DNA of 64,000 nt. Origin: Corynebacterium callunae DSM 20147 (GTDB lineage Bacteria > Actinomycetota > Actinomycetes > Mycobacteriales > Mycobacteriaceae). Each line of letters opens with the position of its first letter. Position 1 is the first letter of the stretch. Of this stretch, positions 18,073 through 26,885 are shown piece by piece. The position numbers and the translations under genes were made by a program. The stretch spans positions 2,728,001 through 2,792,000 of the forward strand of contig NC_020506.1 of NCBI RefSeq assembly GCF_000344785.1, in the 5' to 3' direction. The notes below the pieces were generated by a model. The model saw only the letters and a program-made list of their open reading frames with translations. It was not told the origin of the DNA and did not search any database.

Positions 18073-18756
18073 TTAAATCCTTGGTCCCAAAATAACGAGG
18101 ACTAAGAAAACCACAGCCACCGCAATGGCAAGCGCCACCCACAGCCCATTAGCGCGCGGACCAGCAACTTTGGCAATGAATGCACCTATAAAGGCACCCA
18201 AAGTATTAAATAAAATATCGTCAATATCGGTATATCCCAGGCTGAAAATATACTGCGTTATTTCAATGGCGATGCTGCATAATGCGCCCAACAAAGTCGT
18301 CTTAAGCAGGGGAAACCTGCCCCCACGGCGCAATCGATGCACCCCGGCGCGCCCGCTTCCGCGCCCACCGAGCCCGCTAAGACCACTAGACCAACGCCAA
18401 CCACCTCCGCGCAGCAACGCATAAACCAGCAGTCCAAAGGGCACAAAGAAGATGAAGTTTCCGCCATAACCAAAGAGCATGCTCTGGAAAGATTCTCCCA
18501 CCATTGCGTCATTAAAAGGAACGAGGGAGACTACCCGGACGCGACCAGATTTGTAGCCCCAAAGCAGGCCAATCGCTACAAAGGGTTTAAACACTGTCAG
18601 CAGTGCCATGACCCAGCCATAAACAAAAAGGGACAGCACAATTAACGGAGCGCCGACACCAGCACCGCCAGAGACACCAGCACCACTAGGGCGACCCGGA
18701 ACACCAGCACCACTAGGGCGACCCGAGCTAGCCAAACCGTGAAATTTTCTCGCCAC
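18073..18756 (-). CDS. VanZ-family membrane protein, copy 2, with Gly/Pro repeats
   Basis: 227 residues. The N-terminus contains a 9-residue repeat (GRPSGAGVP/S) encoded by a 27-bp tandem repeat. The core, FNDAMVGESFQSMLFGYGGNFIFFVPFGLLVYALL, and ITQYIFSLGYTDIDDILFNTLGAFIGA are clearly related to copy 1. A loop unique to this copy is rich in Gly and Arg (GLGGRGSGRAGVHRLRRGG). It starts 5 bases after the stop of copy 3, so translation is probably coupled. Confidence 0.8.
   Translation of the reverse strand: MARKFHGLASSGRPSGAGVPGRPSGAGVSGGAGVGAPLIVLSLFVYGWVMALLTVFKPFVAIGLLWGYKSGRVRVVSLVPFNDAMVGESFQSMLFGYGGNFIFFVPFGLLVYALLRGGGWRWSSGLSGLGGRGSGRAGVHRLRRGGRFPLLKTTLLGALCSIAIEITQYIFSLGYTDIDDILFNTLGAFIGAFIAKVAGPRANGLWVALAIAVAVVFLVLVILGPRI
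18674..18727 (-). repeat. 27-bp tandem repeat inside VanZ copy 2
   Basis: Two head-to-tail 27-bp copies that differ at two positions (18674-18700 and 18701-18727), with a degenerate third start to the left. The unit keeps the reading frame and encodes GRPSGAGV-type repeats, so copy number could vary without frameshift. Confidence 0.8.
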
Positions 18757-18761
18757 CGAAT

Positions 18762-19397
18762 TTAACCCGCCATGCTGGAATAAACCATCAACCCTGCCAC
18801 CGCTAGGCTACCGCCGAGGATAATCCAGGAGAGTTTTTTCAGTGACCTCGCACCAACTGTCATGGCTACCAGGCCACCGAGTAATCCGCCGATGGTATTA
18901 AGCAGCAAATCATCAACATCGGTGTAACCAAGCGCAAAAACCCATTGCAGCACTTCAATTACCATGCTGATCACGGCGGAGTAGAGGGTGACCTCCACAA
19001 TCGTGAAGTGGCTGCGGCGATGTTTGCGCAGGATTTGGTAGAGGTAAAAGCCCATTGGCATAAAGAGGGCGATATTGCCGAAGGTATTGGTCCACGGTCC
19101 CCACCAAATGGGTGCGTCGACAAATCCATTAAAGAGTTGGAGGTCTAGGGAGCGATAGTGGTGTGCCTCGGTATTCCATAAACCACCCAGGGACAATCTG
19201 CTCTTTAAAAGCGTAAGCATCGCCAACAGCACTGCATATACACCAAAAGCTAGCCCGGTTAGCAAGGTAGAGGCACCTTGCTTCTTGGGCGACGTCTTGC
19301 GCGACGTCTTACGCGGCGCATCGCGCATACTCGTATCCTGGGTGGTGTCATAATGCATTGTTGCGTGGCGATTTTCTCGGAGTTGGGTGGTTGACAT
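18762..19397 (-). CDS. VanZ-family membrane protein, copy 3
   Basis: 211 residues from ATG 19397, which follows a GGTGGA ribosome site; the frame stays open to 19493 and another Met lies at 19358. The basic N-terminus (RKTSRKTSPKK) leads to the VanZ core: LDLQLFNGFVDAPIWWGPWTNTFGNIALFMPMGFYLYQIL and EVLQWVFALGYTDVDDLLLNTIGGLLGG. It is more divergent than copies 1 and 2. First gene of the tandem operon, divergent from the RclA-like gene. Confidence 0.78.
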   Translation of the reverse strand: MSTTQLRENRHATMHYDTTQDTSMRDAPRKTSRKTSPKKQGASTLLTGLAFGVYAVLLAMLTLLKSRLSLGGLWNTEAHHYRSLDLQLFNGFVDAPIWWGPWTNTFGNIALFMPMGFYLYQILRKHRRSHFTIVEVTLYSAVISMVIEVLQWVFALGYTDVDDLLLNTIGGLLGGLVAMTVGARSLKKLSWIILGGSLAVAGLMVYSSMAG

Positions 19398-19515
19398 GAG
19401 AGTCCACCATAGAAGCCTCTGCTGTATGTCTGCTGACAGTCTCCCTGAAAGAAGCTGCAGATGCCTATGCAGCTCACCTCGAAGTCTGCACACTTAAGCA
19501 TAAGGAGTTAATAAT

Positions 19516-20826
19516 ATGGACCAAAATTTTGATCTCTTAGTCCTGGGTTTCGGCAAGGCTGGCAAGACCATCGCCATGAAACGCTCTGCTGCTGGTGACA
19601 AGGTGGCTCTCATTGAACGTAGCCCCCAAATGTACGGCGGAACTTGCATCAATATCGGATGTATCCCCACCAAAAAGCTACTTTTTGAGACCTCCCAGGG
19701 AAAATCCTTCCCCGCAGCGGTAACAGCCCGCGACCAGCTGATCGGCAAACTTAACGCCACCAACCTCAAGATGGCACAGGATAAAGGTGTCACGGTTATT
19801 GATGGCACCGCCCGTTTTAGCGGCGACCACGAAGTCACTGTTACTGCAGGTGAAGATACCCTCGTCCTCAGTGCGCCAAAAATTATCATTAACACCGGTT
19901 CCACCCCAGTTTGGCCGGAGTGGCCGGGCATCGATAATCCCAAGATTTATGATTCCACCAGCATTCAGCACATTTCTCCGACGCCTAAACACCTAGCCAT
20001 CATCGGCGGTGGCCCCATTGGCCTGGAATTTGCCACCCTTTTTAGCGGTCAGGGCACCAAGGTCACCATTCTTGATCACGGCGCCACGCCCCTGAAGAAC
20101 TTTGATCAGGATATCGCGGAGCTCGCCACCGCAGATCTCGTCGAGCGCGGTGTGGAGTTTCGCACCAATGCGCAGGTCACCGGCTTTAGTGGCGATCTCA
20201 CTGTGCACCTCGAAGAAGATTCCATCGAGGTTGATGCAGCGCTTATTGCCGTCGGCAGGCGCCCGGCCACCGCGGACCTCAACCTCGCTAACGCGGGTAT
20301 CAAGACCGGCCAGCGCGGCGAAGTGCTTGTCGACGAACACCTGCGCAGCAATATTGAGGGCATTTTTGCCGTAGGCGATGTCACCGGAGGCCCGCAGTTT
20401 ACCTATGTTTCCTATGATGATCACCGCATTGTGCTGGATCAATTAGCAGGAAAGGGCACTCGTTCCACCCGGGGACGACTGATTCCCACCACCACATTTT
20501 TGGAGCCACCACTAGCCACCATCGGGCTGGGAGAACGCGCAGCCCATGAAGCTGGACACAACATCACCATTAAGAAGGCTGAAATCGCCAAGATGCCGAT
20601 TGTGCCACGGCCCAAAATCATCAATCAGACTCGTGGCATGGCAAAGTTCATTATCAATAAGGACAATGATCAAATCCTCGGCGCCTCGCTTTATTGCGCG
20701 GATTCCCAGGAGCTCATCAATATGGTTGCGCTTGCCATGCGCCACGGCATCACCGCTTCTGAGCTAGGGAGTGGCATTTACACCCACCCAGCTAGCTCTG
20801 AAATCTTTAACCAGCTGCTGGAGTGA
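19516..20826 (+). CDS. RclA-like flavoprotein disulfide reductase
   Basis: 436 residues. FAD- and NAD(P)H-dependent class I disulfide reductase with a redox pair at C44/C49 (YGGTCINIGCIPTKK). The nucleotide loops GFGKAGKT and IGGGPIGLEFATLFSG and the FAD-binding IFAVGDVTGGPQFTYVS are intact. The extended match through DVTGGPQFTY and GKGTRST, together with the C-terminal THPASSE, resembles E. coli RclA, which reduces hypothiocyanous acid and Cu(II), more than lipoamide or mycothione reductases. A good ribosome site (TAAGGAG) precedes ATG. Protection from reactive chlorine or thiocyanate oxidants is inferred. Confidence 0.75.
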   Translation: MDQNFDLLVLGFGKAGKTIAMKRSAAGDKVALIERSPQMYGGTCINIGCIPTKKLLFETSQGKSFPAAVTARDQLIGKLNATNLKMAQDKGVTVIDGTARFSGDHEVTVTAGEDTLVLSAPKIIINTGSTPVWPEWPGIDNPKIYDSTSIQHISPTPKHLAIIGGGPIGLEFATLFSGQGTKVTILDHGATPLKNFDQDIAELATADLVERGVEFRTNAQVTGFSGDLTVHLEEDSIEVDAALIAVGRRPATADLNLANAGIKTGQRGEVLVDEHLRSNIEGIFAVGDVTGGPQFTYVSYDDHRIVLDQLAGKGTRSTRGRLIPTTTFLEPPLATIGLGERAAHEAGHNITIKKAEIAKMPIVPRPKIINQTRGMAKFIINKDNDQILGASLYCADSQELINMVALAMRHGITASELGSGIYTHPASSEIFNQLLE

Positions 20827-22059
20827 TCATCGCAGGGGATTAAAAGGTTTAATAATCGGGTTGGTCTGACCAGTATCCATTAGCTCTGCCAGGTATTTTC
20901 CACTGGCAGGCCCCAGCACCATGCCCCACATGCCGTGACCACCAGCTACATAAATATCCTTAGCCTTGGTTTCTCCAAGGAGTGGCCGACCATCTGGGGT
21001 AACTGGCCGCGAACCAACCCACTCATCCTGGCGCTCAGCAAAATCTATGCCCCGCATCAAACGACTTGCCTGGTTCACAATTGCTGTAATGCGACGTTGT
21101 TGCAAAGGCTCATCTGGCCCGCGGAACTCCATAGTTCCAGCAATGCGGAAACGTCCCTGATAAGGCGTGCATGCCATGCGGTGGTGTGGCAAATACACCG
21201 GGTGCTGGGCTGGGATATCGGTAGCAACCGAAAATGAATAACCACGCCCAGCCTGAACCAGCGTTTTTACCCCATATTCTCGAGCCAACTTCGGCAGCCA
21301 AGCACCAGTGGCAATTACCACTTTGTCAGCCTCTTCGCGGCTGCCATCGGCCAAAATCACGGCAGGTCGCGCACCTGCAGCAACGTGGGTAACCTCCACG
21401 CCAGTGCGAATTAGCCCACCACGCTTTTCGACGTCCGCCGCCACCGCGGCCACATAAGGCCCGGGTTCAATAAACCGCTGACCTTCCAGCCGATATGCTA
21501 CGGAAACCTCAGAGCTGAGCATGGGAGCTAGCTCTTGGGGATTTTCCAAGCGAGACATCTCAGCAATTTGACCATAGCGCACCACGCCCGCAACTTCCCG
21601 TGCAAAGCCTCGAGATTGCTCCTCATTTTCAAAGCCAATGACAAAAGGGCCTTCATGGCTGATACCAGTAACTCCACCAAGTTCCATTTCATCAAAGGCT
21701 GCAAGTGCAACCCTATCGATGGCGGTGAGGTCCGCCATGGTGGAATCCCATTTGCTCTCAAATGCCTGGGCCATAAAGCGCGCTAGAAATTCCCAGAGTT
21801 TGGGTTCTACTCGCAGTGGCATATGCAAGGGAGAATCTGCATTAAAAAGTGCTTTGGGTCCATAGGACCACAGGCTGGAATCTGAAAGTGGAATGGTTTT
21901 CGCAGGTGCAAGCCAGCCCGCATTTCCCCAGGAGGAACCAGCTGCCACCCCAGTTTTATCAAGCACACTCACCTCAAATCCCCGTTCCTGGAGGTACCAG
22001 GCGGTGGATAATCCCACCATGCCAGCGCCGATAACGATGGCTTTGCGGGGCGTGCTCAT
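20827..22059 (-). CDS. dadA: D-amino acid dehydrogenase, small subunit (DadA-like)
   Basis: 410 residues of the DAO family. The FAD-binding N-terminus is KAIVIGAGMVGLSTAWYLQERGFEVSVLD. SSWGNAGWLAPAKTIPLSD and the C-terminal GSRPVTPDGRPLLGETKAKDIYVAGGHGMWGMVLGPASGKYLAEL are typical. It oxidises D-amino acids to keto acids and passes electrons to the respiratory chain. Its stop directly adjoins the stop of the convergent RclA-like gene. No alanine racemase gene is next to it, unlike in enterobacteria. A proline-dehydrogenase-like or glycine-oxidase specificity cannot be excluded. Confidence 0.82.
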   Translation of the reverse strand: MSTPRKAIVIGAGMVGLSTAWYLQERGFEVSVLDKTGVAAGSSWGNAGWLAPAKTIPLSDSSLWSYGPKALFNADSPLHMPLRVEPKLWEFLARFMAQAFESKWDSTMADLTAIDRVALAAFDEMELGGVTGISHEGPFVIGFENEEQSRGFAREVAGVVRYGQIAEMSRLENPQELAPMLSSEVSVAYRLEGQRFIEPGPYVAAVAADVEKRGGLIRTGVEVTHVAAGARPAVILADGSREEADKVVIATGAWLPKLAREYGVKTLVQAGRGYSFSVATDIPAQHPVYLPHHRMACTPYQGRFRIAGTMEFRGPDEPLQQRRITAIVNQASRLMRGIDFAERQDEWVGSRPVTPDGRPLLGETKAKDIYVAGGHGMWGMVLGPASGKYLAELMDTGQTNPIIKPFNPLR

Positions 22060-22137
22060 GAAACCCTCCTGGGTGTGGGATGGACTCCTGTTATTACCAG
22101 TATGGCGAAGATTTTCTAGAAATGTCGGAGAATTGCT

Positions 22138-22169
22138 AAAGCCCTGACATCAGGTGATGTCAGGGCTTT
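22138..22169 (-). terminator. Strong terminator of the small secreted protein gene
   Basis: Perfect 15-bp stem (AAAGCCCTGACATCA with its complement) and a 2-base loop; in solution the loop would open to four or more bases. It lies 11 bases after the stop of the 22181-22492 gene on the minus strand. Confidence 0.8.
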
Positions 22170-22180
22170 GAGGAGGTGCT

Positions 22181-22492
22181 TTAGACGCCTGGGACGTCCA
22201 GGGTGATACCGAACTGAGCTGCAGCGTTCTCAATGTTGGTGGCGTTAGCCCAGACTAGGCCGGCAGCTGCTGCTGCGGTGATAGCCAGGGTGTAGCCGTA
22301 CCAGGTAACGCCGAATTGGGAGACCTCGTCGAGGTTCTTGGAGGAGCCCCAGATGTCGCGCTCGTACTCGGTTGCGCTGGAAGCGTTTCCGACCTCAGAA
22401 GAACCCGAGGACTGTGCCATTGCTGGGGTAGCGGTCAGGGTCAGTGCGCCTGCGGTGAGCAGGGCGATGGATGCGTTGCGAAGCTTAGACAT
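22181..22492 (-). CDS. Small secreted or surface-anchored protein
   Basis: 103 residues from ATG 22492, set by an AAGGAGT ribosome site 7 bases upstream; an in-frame extension to 22519 lacks one. A Sec signal peptide ends at ATPAMA-Q. The mature part is short: a Ser-rich stretch, SATEYERDIWGSSKNLDEVSQFGVTW, then a hydrophobic helix (YTLAITAAAAAGLVWANA) and IENAAAQFGITLDVPGV. The ribosome site, preferred-codon usage and strong terminator suggest high expression. I do not recognise a named family; a corynebacterial outer-envelope protein is a reasonable guess. Confidence 0.7.
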   Translation of the reverse strand: MSKLRNASIALLTAGALTLTATPAMAQSSGSSEVGNASSATEYERDIWGSSKNLDEVSQFGVTWYGYTLAITAAAAAGLVWANATNIENAAAQFGITLDVPGV

Positions 22493-22673
22493 AAATAACT
22501 CCTTCAATATGGAAAACAATACGTTCCCTCAGAGATTATCAAGATTGACACCATTCGGCAGCACTTTATTCATCGCCCCATACATTTGTCGCCACTTTTT
22601 AGTAATTGCGTGACGCGTCACACAAATTGCTTGATGTGGGAACAAAGATTTTGGGAAGGTAGTTAGACAAAGC

Positions 22674-23282
22674 ATGACTACTGTTAATGAAACCCCGCTT
22701 GTGCTTGATGCAGAAGCACAGGACCTGCTCTTCCGTGAAGCTCGCACCGCCAACGCTTTCACCGATGAGCCAGTTACCGATGAGCAGATCCAGGCAATCT
22801 TCGAGCTCGTCAAGTGGGCTCCAACCGCACTGAACTCCCAGCCACTACGCGTTGTGATCGTGCGTTCCGAAGAGGCTAAGGCTCGTTTGGTTCCTTTGAT
22901 GGCTGAGGGCAACCAGGCTAAGACTCAGGCTGCTCCTGCAACCGCTCTCTTGGCTGCTGACGTTGACTTCCACGATGAGCTGCCACAGCTCTTCCCACAC
23001 TTCCCAGGTGCTCGCGATATGTTCTCTGACGAGGCTGTTCGCGCCTCTGTTGCAGAGATGAACACCGGCCTGCAGATTGGTTATGCAGTTCTCGGTATCC
23101 GCGCTGCAGGTCTGGCCGCTGGCCCAATGACCGGCATGGATGCAGAAGCTATCTCCAAGGAGTTCTTCCCAGACGGCCGCCACCGCGTGCTCGTTGCCAT
23201 CAACTTTGGCAAGCCAGCTGAAAACGCTTGGTACGATCGTCTGCCTCGCCTCGCATTTGATGAGGTTGTTGAGACCATCTAA
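22674..23282 (+). CDS. Nitroreductase-family FMN oxidoreductase (RutE/HadB-like)
   Basis: 202 residues. The N-terminal REARTANAFTDEPVTDEQIQAIFELVKWAPTALNSQPLRVVIV matches the subfamily called malonic semialdehyde reductase RutE. The central AEMNTGLQIGYAVLGIRAAGLAAGPMTGMD and FFPDGRHRVLVAINFGKPAENAWYDRLPRLAFDEVV are also typical. It uses FMN and NAD(P)H. The natural substrate is unknown here since no pyrimidine-degradation genes are nearby. The gene stands alone, ending at a terminator shared with leuS. Confidence 0.85.
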   Translation: MTTVNETPLVLDAEAQDLLFREARTANAFTDEPVTDEQIQAIFELVKWAPTALNSQPLRVVIVRSEEAKARLVPLMAEGNQAKTQAAPATALLAADVDFHDELPQLFPHFPGARDMFSDEAVRASVAEMNTGLQIGYAVLGIRAAGLAAGPMTGMDAEAISKEFFPDGRHRVLVAINFGKPAENAWYDRLPRLAFDEVVETI

Positions 23283-23295
23283 GGTTTCTTAATAA

Positions 23296-23338
23296 AAATA
23301 AGCCGATGCCCTTCATGGGCAGCGGCTTATTTAGCTTT
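23296..23338. terminator. Bidirectional terminator between nitroreductase and leuS
   Basis: AAATAAGCC pairs with GGCTTATTT and an inner TGCCC pairs with GGGCA; A-rich and T-rich flanks on both sides serve both convergent genes. Confidence 0.8.
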
Positions 23339-23345
23339 TTAGGGC

Positions 23346-26204
23346 TTATTTGACCACGAGGTTAACCATGCGTCCGGGGACAACAATCTGCTTGAACAGA
23401 TTCTTTCCAGCAATATGCTCCTGGATCTTTTCGTCGTTAAGCACAATCTCCATGATCTGCTCCTGGGTGGCGTCGGCTGCAACGGTGACACGACCGCGGA
23501 CCTTGCCGTTGACCTGTACTGGCAGCTCAATTTCATCATCCTTGAGCCACTTCTCATCGAAGGTGGGGAAAGGCTGGTAGGTGATGGTGTCATCGTGACC
23601 AAGCTGCTTCCACAGTTCCTCGGCGATGTGCGGAGCAACAGGGGAAACCATGATGGCCAAAGGCACTACAGCCGCTTCTGGAACAGCCTTGGGGTAGGTC
23701 TTGGTCAGGTAGTTGACGTACTCAATCAACTTGGAGACCACGGTGTTTACACGCAGGTTGGTGTAATCATCGGTCACGCCTGCGATGGTGCGGTGCAGCT
23801 GCTTATTATCTTCATCGCTCAGCGCTGCATCGTTAACAAGCACCTCGCCGGTGTTTTCATCCACAACCAAACGCCACAGGCGCTGCAGGAAGCGCTGAGC
23901 GCCAACAACATCCTTGGTTGCCCATGGACGGGAAGTGTCCAAAGGTCCCATGAACATTTCATAAACGCGCAGGGTATCGGCACCGTAGTTGGCGCAGATA
24001 TCATCAGGAGCTACGGCGTTCTTGAGGGACTTGCCCATCTTGCCGTATTCCTGGTTGACTTCCTCGCCCTGGTAGAAGAATTTTCCATCCTTTTCCTCAA
24101 CCTCTTCCGCGGGCACATAAACGCCACGGGAATCGGTGTAGGCATAAGCCTGGATGTAGCCCTGGTTGTAGAGGCGTCGATAAGGCTCTTTGGAGGACAC
24201 ATAGCCCAGGTCAAAGAGCACCTTGTGCCAGAAACGGGAGTAGAGCAGGTGCAAAACAGCGTGCTCAACGCCACCGACGTAGAGGTCAACTCCGCCGGGA
24301 TCGTTTGGACCATGGACGTCTGGGCGAGGTCCGGTCCAATAACGCTCGTTCTCAATATCGCAGAACATTTCGTCATTGGAAGGATCGATATAACGCAGCT
24401 GGTACCAAGAAGAACCGGCCCACTGTGGCATAACGTTGGTATCGCGGGTGTACTTCTTTAGGCCATCGCCCAGATCCAATTCCACCTCAACCCACTCGCG
24501 TGCCTTCGCCAGGGGAGGGGAGGGCTCAGAGTCAGCATCATTAGGATCGAAGGAGACTGGCTTATAGTCTTCTACCTCTGGCAATTCCACTGGCAGCATG
24601 GATTCTGGCAGGGAGTGTGCGAGACCGTCCTCGTCATAAACCACTGGGAATGGCTCGCCCCAGTAACGCTGGCGAGCAAAGAGCCAGTCGCGCAGCTTGT
24701 ACTGAATGGTGCCACGGCCTGGTCCCTTGGACTCCAACCACTCGATGGTCTTGGCAATGGCATCTTCTTTAGCCAAGCCGTTAAGATCCAAGCCCTGGTC
24801 ATTGGCAGAGTTCACAGCGGCGCCGGACTCGGTGAAAGCAGCCTCGGCGATGTTGCCGCCAGCCACAACTTCCTTAATTGGCAGGCCAAGAACGGTAGCA
24901 AACTCATAGTCACGCTCATCGTGCGCAGGAACTGCCATGATGGCACCGGTGCCGTAGCCGGTGAGCACATAGTCCGCGATAAACACTGGAATCTGCTCGC
25001 CATTAACTGGGTTGGTGGCATAAACGCCAAGGAAGACGCCGGTCTTTTCCTTGTTTTCCTGGCGCTCCAGGTCAGACTTCGCAGCAATGCCAGCGCGGTA
25101 GGCAGCTACGGCCTCAGCTGGGGTGGCTTGGCCATTGGTCCAGCGTGCGTCGGTATTCTCATAGGCGCCAGCACGGGCGGTGAGGGTATCAACCAGCTCA
25201 TGCTCAGGAGCAAGCACCATATAGGTGGCACCAAAAAGGGTGTCAGGGCGGGTGGTGAAGACGGTGATGGTTTCACCTTCAGCAGTGAAGTCCACCTCCG
25301 CACCGCGGGAGCGACCGATCCAGTTGCGCTGCATGGACTTCACCTTGTCTGGCCAATCCAGCAGGTCAAGATCATCAATGAGGCGATCGGAATAAGCGGT
25401 AATACGCATCATCCACTGAGAAAGGTTCTTGCGGAATACCGGGAAATTGCCGCGCTCCGAGCGACCGTCGGCGGTGACCTCCTCATTTGCCAGCACGGTG
25501 CCCAGACCTGGGCACCAGTTCACCGTGGAGTTGGAGCGATAAACCAGGCGGAACTCATCCACTGCCTTTTGCTTTTCGACGCGATCAAGCTGGTTGTAAT
25601 CGGCGCCGTCTTTCGTGGCAACCGCACCAGACTCGAGCAAAGGAATCAACTCGGAAATAGGACGAGCCTTTTGCTGTTCCTGGTCAAACCAGGAATTAAA
25701 GATCTGCAAGAAGATCCACTGGGTCCACTTATAAAACTCAGGATCGGTGGATGCCACGGAACGGCGTGGATCATGACCAAGACCCAAAGCGCCCAGCTGG
25801 CGCTTCATGTTCTCAATATTGGCCATGGTGGTGGTGCGTGGGTGAGTGCCGGTTTGAATGGCGTATTGCTCAGCTGGCAGGCCGAAAGCGTCATAACCTA
25901 AGGTATGCAGCACGTTCTTGCCCAGCATGCGGTTGTAGCGGGCGAAAACATCTGTGGCGATATAACCCAGTGGGTGGCCAACGTGCAGGCCAGCACCTGA
26001 AGGGTAGGGGAACATATCCTGGACAAAGAGTTTGTCATCGGGAAGAGCGTGCCCATCAGCAGGTGCTAGATCACCCTTGGGATTGGGGGCATTAAAGGTG
26101 CCGTGTTCTTTCCAAAAATTCTGCCACTCGCCCTCGATTTTATTAGCTACTTCCGGGGTATAACGGAACGCTGGTGTCGAGGTGCCTTCGCTCGGATTAG
26201 TCAT
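23346..26204 (-). CDS. leuS: Leucyl-tRNA synthetase
   Basis: 952 residues, full length. Charges tRNA-Leu in the cytoplasm. The class I signature HIGH appears as HVGH ([20 protein letters not shown]). The KMSKS loop reads KMGKS ([11 protein letters not shown]), a variant in which the ATP-binding lysines remain. The CP1 editing domain lies in the middle ([41 protein letters not shown]). The C-terminal anticodon and tail domains end with [35 protein letters not shown]. Monocistronic, with its terminator overlapping that of the convergent gene. Confidence 0.97.
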   Translation of the reverse strand: MTNPSEGTSTPAFRYTPEVANKIEGEWQNFWKEHGTFNAPNPKGDLAPADGHALPDDKLFVQDMFPYPSGAGLHVGHPLGYIATDVFARYNRMLGKNVLHTLGYDAFGLPAEQYAIQTGTHPRTTTMANIENMKRQLGALGLGHDPRRSVASTDPEFYKWTQWIFLQIFNSWFDQEQQKARPISELIPLLESGAVATKDGADYNQLDRVEKQKAVDEFRLVYRSNSTVNWCPGLGTVLANEEVTADGRSERGNFPVFRKNLSQWMMRITAYSDRLIDDLDLLDWPDKVKSMQRNWIGRSRGAEVDFTAEGETITVFTTRPDTLFGATYMVLAPEHELVDTLTARAGAYENTDARWTNGQATPAEAVAAYRAGIAAKSDLERQENKEKTGVFLGVYATNPVNGEQIPVFIADYVLTGYGTGAIMAVPAHDERDYEFATVLGLPIKEVVAGGNIAEAAFTESGAAVNSANDQGLDLNGLAKEDAIAKTIEWLESKGPGRGTIQYKLRDWLFARQRYWGEPFPVVYDEDGLAHSLPESMLPVELPEVEDYKPVSFDPNDADSEPSPPLAKAREWVEVELDLGDGLKKYTRDTNVMPQWAGSSWYQLRYIDPSNDEMFCDIENERYWTGPRPDVHGPNDPGGVDLYVGGVEHAVLHLLYSRFWHKVLFDLGYVSSKEPYRRLYNQGYIQAYAYTDSRGVYVPAEEVEEKDGKFFYQGEEVNQEYGKMGKSLKNAVAPDDICANYGADTLRVYEMFMGPLDTSRPWATKDVVGAQRFLQRLWRLVVDENTGEVLVNDAALSDEDNKQLHRTIAGVTDDYTNLRVNTVVSKLIEYVNYLTKTYPKAVPEAAVVPLAIMVSPVAPHIAEELWKQLGHDDTITYQPFPTFDEKWLKDDEIELPVQVNGKVRGRVTVAADATQEQIMEIVLNDEKIQEHIAGKNLFKQIVVPGRMVNLVVK

Positions 26205-26264
26205 GCTTAAACAGTGTAGTAGGTCTATGGGACATCACCGCTTCGAGGGCAAAACTCACAGCCC

Positions 26265-26636
26265 TTAGCGGGAGCGCTCCTGCAAAGGATTCAGCTTGCG
26301 CAACACATTTTGCTGACGATCATAGGGCTTAATAGCCTCCAATAATTCCTGCGTATTTAGATAAGCCATGGAGAGGTCATAGTGGGTTTGCAGGTTGAGC
26401 CAAAATTGTGGATCAGGACCTAAATAAGCCGCTAAACGCAGGGCAGTATCTGCAGTAATAGCCCTTTTACCGTGCACAATTTCATTGATGCGGCGCGGTG
26501 GAACTCCAATGGCGCGAGCCAGCCCATTTTGGCTTAAACCCAGTGGTTCCATGAACTCTTCCCACAAAATTTCACCCGGCATAACGGGGTGTTCTGTGGT
26601 GTGATTATTGCCTGCATCCTGCACTTGTTTATCCAT
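26265..26636 (-). CDS. higA: HigA-family antitoxin / XRE-type regulator without an adjacent toxin
   Basis: 123 residues. The HigA signature starts at HPVMPGEILWEEFMEPLGLSQNGLARAIGVPPRRINEIVHGKRAITADTALRLAAYLGPDPQFWLNLQTHYDLSMA, a complete helix-turn-helix domain. The upstream side, where higB is normally found, is gene-free for 250 bases with no HigB-like ORF in either strand. The N-terminal 17 residues and C-terminal 40 residues are longer than the minimal family domain. It may be an orphan antitoxin kept as a regulator, or may neutralise a toxin encoded elsewhere. Confidence 0.82.
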   Translation of the reverse strand: MDKQVQDAGNNHTTEHPVMPGEILWEEFMEPLGLSQNGLARAIGVPPRRINEIVHGKRAITADTALRLAAYLGPDPQFWLNLQTHYDLSMAYLNTQELLEAIKPYDRQQNVLRKLNPLQERSR

Positions 26637-26726
26637 CCCCTTGATTGCGCTAAATGATAAAAATTCATCTTAGCGTTCCCAACTATACCTATAACGCATT
26701 GGGGGTGTAGTGCCCTTTAGCTGAAA

Positions 26727-26745
26727 TATGACGCATAGCGTCATA
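26727..26745. promoter_or_regulatory. Palindrome upstream of higA, candidate autoregulatory operator
   Basis: TATGACGC-ATA-GCGTCATA, a perfect 8-bp inverted repeat with a 3-base centre, about 90 bases upstream of the higA start. HigA proteins commonly repress their own promoters through such sites; the link here is inferred. Confidence 0.45.
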
Positions 26746-26841
26746 ACAACTTTAATGCCAGGCGGCATATAACGAGATGCGGCATAGGTAATTATTGAAG
26801 GTCATTTTGAGAACAAAATATTAGCCTTGAAAAAGGTAAAA

Positions 26842-26874
26842 AATGACCCCTTCCAAAACTTGGAAGGGGTCATT
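26842..26874 (-). terminator. Terminator of the nagIKL operon
   Basis: Perfect 15-bp stem AATGACCCCTTCCAA with its complement, 3-base loop AAC, followed on the minus strand by a T-rich stretch; it lies 12 bases after the nagL stop. Confidence 0.88.
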
Positions 26875-26885
26875 CTATTAGAGGG

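Noticed and set aside
23415..25901. Long plus-strand ORFs (348 and 428 codons) opposite leuS
   Set aside because: They are antisense to a clear, full-length leuS with intact motifs; composition is that of a shadow frame.
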